Shown one piece after another: positions 5,502-5,523 of a stretch of 5,523 bases of DNA. The notes below the pieces were generated by a model. That model did not search any database. It had not been told where the DNA came from and saw only the letters and a program-made list of their open reading frames with translations. Location: the NCBI GenBank assembly GCA_947627525.1, contig CANQWJ010000092.1:1-5523 (forward strand), written 5' to 3'. Origin of the DNA: an uncultured Bacilli bacterium (lineage in GTDB: Bacteria; Bacillota_I; Bacilli_A; RF39; UBA660). The position numbers and the translations under genes are program-made. Each line of letters begins with the position of its first letter. Within the stretch, counting starts at the first letter, position 1.

Positions 5502-5523
5502 GTATTCGTAAGGTTGCTTTATG

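Noticed and set aside
5230..5511. 93-codon plus-strand open frame
   Set aside because: Most of it is antisense to the N-terminal half of the SPOR-domain gene, its composition follows the AT-rich DNA, it has no good ribosome binding site, and the minus-strand gene has clear domain and synteny support.
5382..5523. Open minus-strand frame running in from the right edge to a TAG at 5382-5384, as the C-terminus of an upstream gene
   Set aside because: Its translation is dominated by Phe and Lys from the T and A runs of the hairpins, and it would place two terminator-like structures inside a coding region.

Overview
The window is strongly AT-rich and tightly packed. Eight genes, one of them cut by the left edge, are all on the minus strand. 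Read in the direction of transcription (right to left) they are: a small membrane-anchored SPOR-domain protein, radC, mreC, mreD, a SpoIVFA-like degenerate M23 protein, the SpoIVFB intramembrane metalloprotease, a MurE-type ligase, and the start of a nitroreductase. Shine-Dalgarno sites of the AGGTGA/GGTGA type, TTG starts, low GC and sporulation-type proteins point to a Bacillota organism. The AT-richness and gene compaction fit an uncultured Bacilli lineage (Erysipelotrichales or RF39-like), but the lineage is an inference.

Gene order matches a pruned version of the Bacillus subtilis locus spoIIB-maf-radC-mreB-mreC-mreD-minC-minD-spoIVFA-spoIVFB. The order and direction of spoIIB (as the SPOR protein), radC, mreC, mreD, spoIVFA and spoIVFB are kept, while maf, mreB, minC and minD are absent from between them. 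murE and a nitroreductase follow spoIVFB instead of the usual ribosomal protein genes. Spacing suggests one operon: radC/mreC and mreC/mreD overlap by ATGA, spoIVFA/spoIVFB overlap by about 26 nt, and the other gaps are 10 to 34 nt. No terminator is visible between the genes.

The products share an envelope theme. MreC and MreD belong to the rod-elongation machinery, MurE adds the third residue of the peptidoglycan stem peptide, SpoIVFA and SpoIVFB form the module that activates pro-sigma-K in the mother cell of sporulating relatives, and the SPOR protein probably binds peptidoglycan at the septum. RadC and the nitroreductase do not obviously belong to this theme.

The only non-coding stretch of note is 5374-5523, right of the operon. 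It holds two adjacent inverted repeats, one of which is a good rho-independent terminator on the plus strand. It also holds a TATAAT box and an AAGG-ATG start context on the plus strand at the very edge, suggesting that a divergent gene begins there.
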